Positions 62,802 through 64,000 of a DNA stretch of 64,000 nt are shown here, piece after piece. The notes below the pieces were generated by a model. The model had not been told where the DNA came from and ran no database searches. It saw nothing but the letters and a program-made list of their open reading frames with translations. The stretch spans positions 1,032,001-1,096,000 of the forward strand of contig NZ_CP072334.1 in NCBI RefSeq assembly GCF_018127805.1, written 5' to 3'. Both the position numbers and the translations under genes were made by a program. Origin of the DNA: Prevotella sp. oral taxon 475. Its GTDB lineage: Bacteria; Bacteroidota; Bacteroidia; Bacteroidales; Bacteroidaceae. The stretch's first letter is position 1, and each line of letters begins with the position of its first letter.

Positions 62802-64000
62802 ATGACGAAAAAGATTTATCTCTTCTTATTCTTCTGTGTCCTGTTTGCCAATCAGGTTTTGGCACAATCGGGTACCTATACCGCCAATGGCGTGACGTGG
62901 AAATATGAGATCAACGGAACAGAAGCAACCATCACTGGCGAAACACAGGGGGCAGACAATTTAACTGGTCCGTTAAACATCCCTGCAACCATAATAGATG
63001 GAGGGAATAATTACCAGGTTACAAAAATTGGAATAGCCGCATTTTCTTTCTATAAAAAGGCTACAAACATACAAATTCCAAATGGAGTGAAGACGATAGG
63101 GGATGCAGCTTTCCAATTGTGTTCGAATTGTACAGGTACCTTAGTGATACCGAATAGTGTCACATACATTGGAACTAGTGCTTTTAGATATTGTTATAAC
63201 TTATCTGGATTGGTGTTACCTAATGGAATAACCGCAATTTCAGAAACTACGTTTGATGGTTGTAGTCGTTTAACGGGTACAATTACTATCCCCACAGGTG
63301 TAACCATAATTGGAGATAACGCTTTTCAGAATTGTTTCAGAATTACGGGAGTGGTTATTCCAAACACCGTTACCCAGATTAGAGACTATGCTTTTCTGAA
63401 TGCGGGAGGATCGCAACAAGGTTTAGGAACCGTAACAATCCCCGGAAGTGTAACCTATATTGGCCAGATGGCATTTAATGGTTCTAGAATCTCAAAATTA
63501 ATCCTCTCTCCTGGTATAACCACGATAGAAATGGCTGCTTTTTCTGGTAATTTAATTACTGAACTAACTATACCTACCGGTATTAATAAAATAGCAAATG
63601 GAGCATTTCAATCGAATTACTTGTTAGAAAAGGTTACTTTTGAAGCTGGGCCTTCACCTGCGATATTTGAACAGGATATATTTCGTTCTTGTCCTGAACT
63701 AAAGTATATCGATATGAATGCTGTTACAAGTCCGGTTACGCAGGTCGTTTCACGTTTGCCAACTTCGCTTACATCACCATTCAGAGGATTAAGTCCTTCA
63801 ACAATGGTATATCTTCCTTCCGGCACATCACAGCCTGCAAATGATGAGGAAAATTTTGTGGTAAATGGTGCTTGCAATAATTTTAATGTATATGATAGAT
63901 TGATAGGGGTTTATAATGGATTTAATTATACTTCAGTCAATCAGGATTATCGTATCCTTTATCCTTTTACTGCTGCAAAGGCTACCTATAAAAATAGAAC
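62802..64000 (+). CDS. BspA-like leucine-rich-repeat surface protein (3' end beyond window)
   Basis: A partial gene of 399 codons, open to the window end. It starts MTKKIYLFLFFCVLFANQ, with a signal peptide ending VLAQ near residue 21. Then comes a short domain (TYTANGVTWKYEINGTEATITG) and about nine leucine-rich repeats of the BspA/LRR_5 type, of the form IPxGVTxIGDxAFxxCxxLTGxxx (for example IPTGVTIIGDNAFQNC). BspA-type proteins of Tannerella and Prevotella bind fibronectin and other host or bacterial partners. The codon use is AT-richer than in the neighbouring TamB-like gene, hinting at acquisition. A T9SS sorting domain, expected at the C-terminus, cannot be checked here. Confidence 0.88.
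   Translation, partial: MTKKIYLFLFFCVLFANQVLAQSGTYTANGVTWKYEINGTEATITGETQGADNLTGPLNIPATIIDGGNNYQVTKIGIAAFSFYKKATNIQIPNGVKTIGDAAFQLCSNCTGTLVIPNSVTYIGTSAFRYCYNLSGLVLPNGITAISETTFDGCSRLTGTITIPTGVTIIGDNAFQNCFRITGVVIPNTVTQIRDYAFLNAGGSQQGLGTVTIPGSVTYIGQMAFNGSRISKLILSPGITTIEMAAFSGNLITELTIPTGINKIANGAFQSNYLLEKVTFEAGPSPAIFEQDIFRSCPELKYIDMNAVTSPVTQVVSRLPTSLTSPFRGLSPSTMVYLPSGTSQPANDEENFVVNGACNNFNVYDRLIGVYNGFNYTSVNQDYRILYPFTAAKATYKNR

Overview
The window looks like chromosomal DNA of a Prevotella-like member of the Bacteroidota (Prevotellaceae; genus inferred, not proven). The evidence is: promoters of the form TTTG-N19/20-TAnnTTTG; a short primary sigma factor without region 1.1; an RprX/RprY two-component pair; SusC/SusD genes; a type IX secretion sorting domain and a PorV-like protein; BspA-type leucine-rich repeats; a fimbrillin-like lipoprotein; and an EF-G2 paralogue. 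The window holds one tRNA and no rRNA or CRISPR array.

Layout. 1-10.0 kb: an HU-like protein, then a TetR regulator with two half-size ABC exporters, then an MMPL/RND permease with a periplasmic LolA-like protein and an outer-membrane barrel. 10.1-13.3 kb: mobile-element debris, with a decayed tyrosine recombinase, a small RhuM-like gene and an intact tyrosine recombinase. 14.1-24.4 kb: a five-gene operon of SusC, SusD, a BACON-domain lipoprotein, a subtilisin-like protease with a type IX sorting domain and a PorV-like barrel, lying between two 79-bp direct repeats. 24.9-29.6 kb: rprY, rprX and an EF-G2 paralogue on the minus strand. 29.7-41.0 kb: hemW, rlmN, pdxA, a flippase-like protein, a DUF2723 protein, a NodB deacetylase, queG and the primary sigma factor. 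41.1-43.2 kb: a tight cassette with a secreted protein, an HprK-like kinase, an S24/S26-like protein and a PqqD-like protein. 43.6-48.9 kb: a MATE transporter, an orphan TolC, and a fimbrillin-like lipoprotein behind an unusual leader. 48.9-50.0 kb: a gene-free repeat field with two hairpin elements. 50.0-57.2 kb, minus strand: a Pif1-like helicase, a low-molecular-weight phosphatase, tRNA-Ser, a YigZ protein, and DUF1015 with serA and serC. 57.8-62.2 kb: a TamB-like giant. 62.8 kb to the window end: a truncated BspA-like leucine-rich repeat gene behind a second copy of the same leader.

The most interesting signal is this pair of homologous leaders, at 46.49-46.93 and 62.30-62.80 kb. Each has a standard promoter, a short open reading frame that runs into 27 or 25 CA dinucleotides, overlapping stop codons in two frames just after the CA tract, and a strong intrinsic terminator. 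In the third frame there is no stop until after the terminator. Both precede surface-protein genes. I infer a slippage-controlled, translation-dependent attenuator (phase variation). This is a hypothesis from sequence only.

A second theme is degenerate tandem repeats in many intergenic regions. Their unit sequences are unrelated from place to place, but the period is almost always exactly 22 or 23 bp. A third is the SusCD/protease/PorV operon, which reads as a coherent system for cutting protein at the cell surface and importing the peptides.
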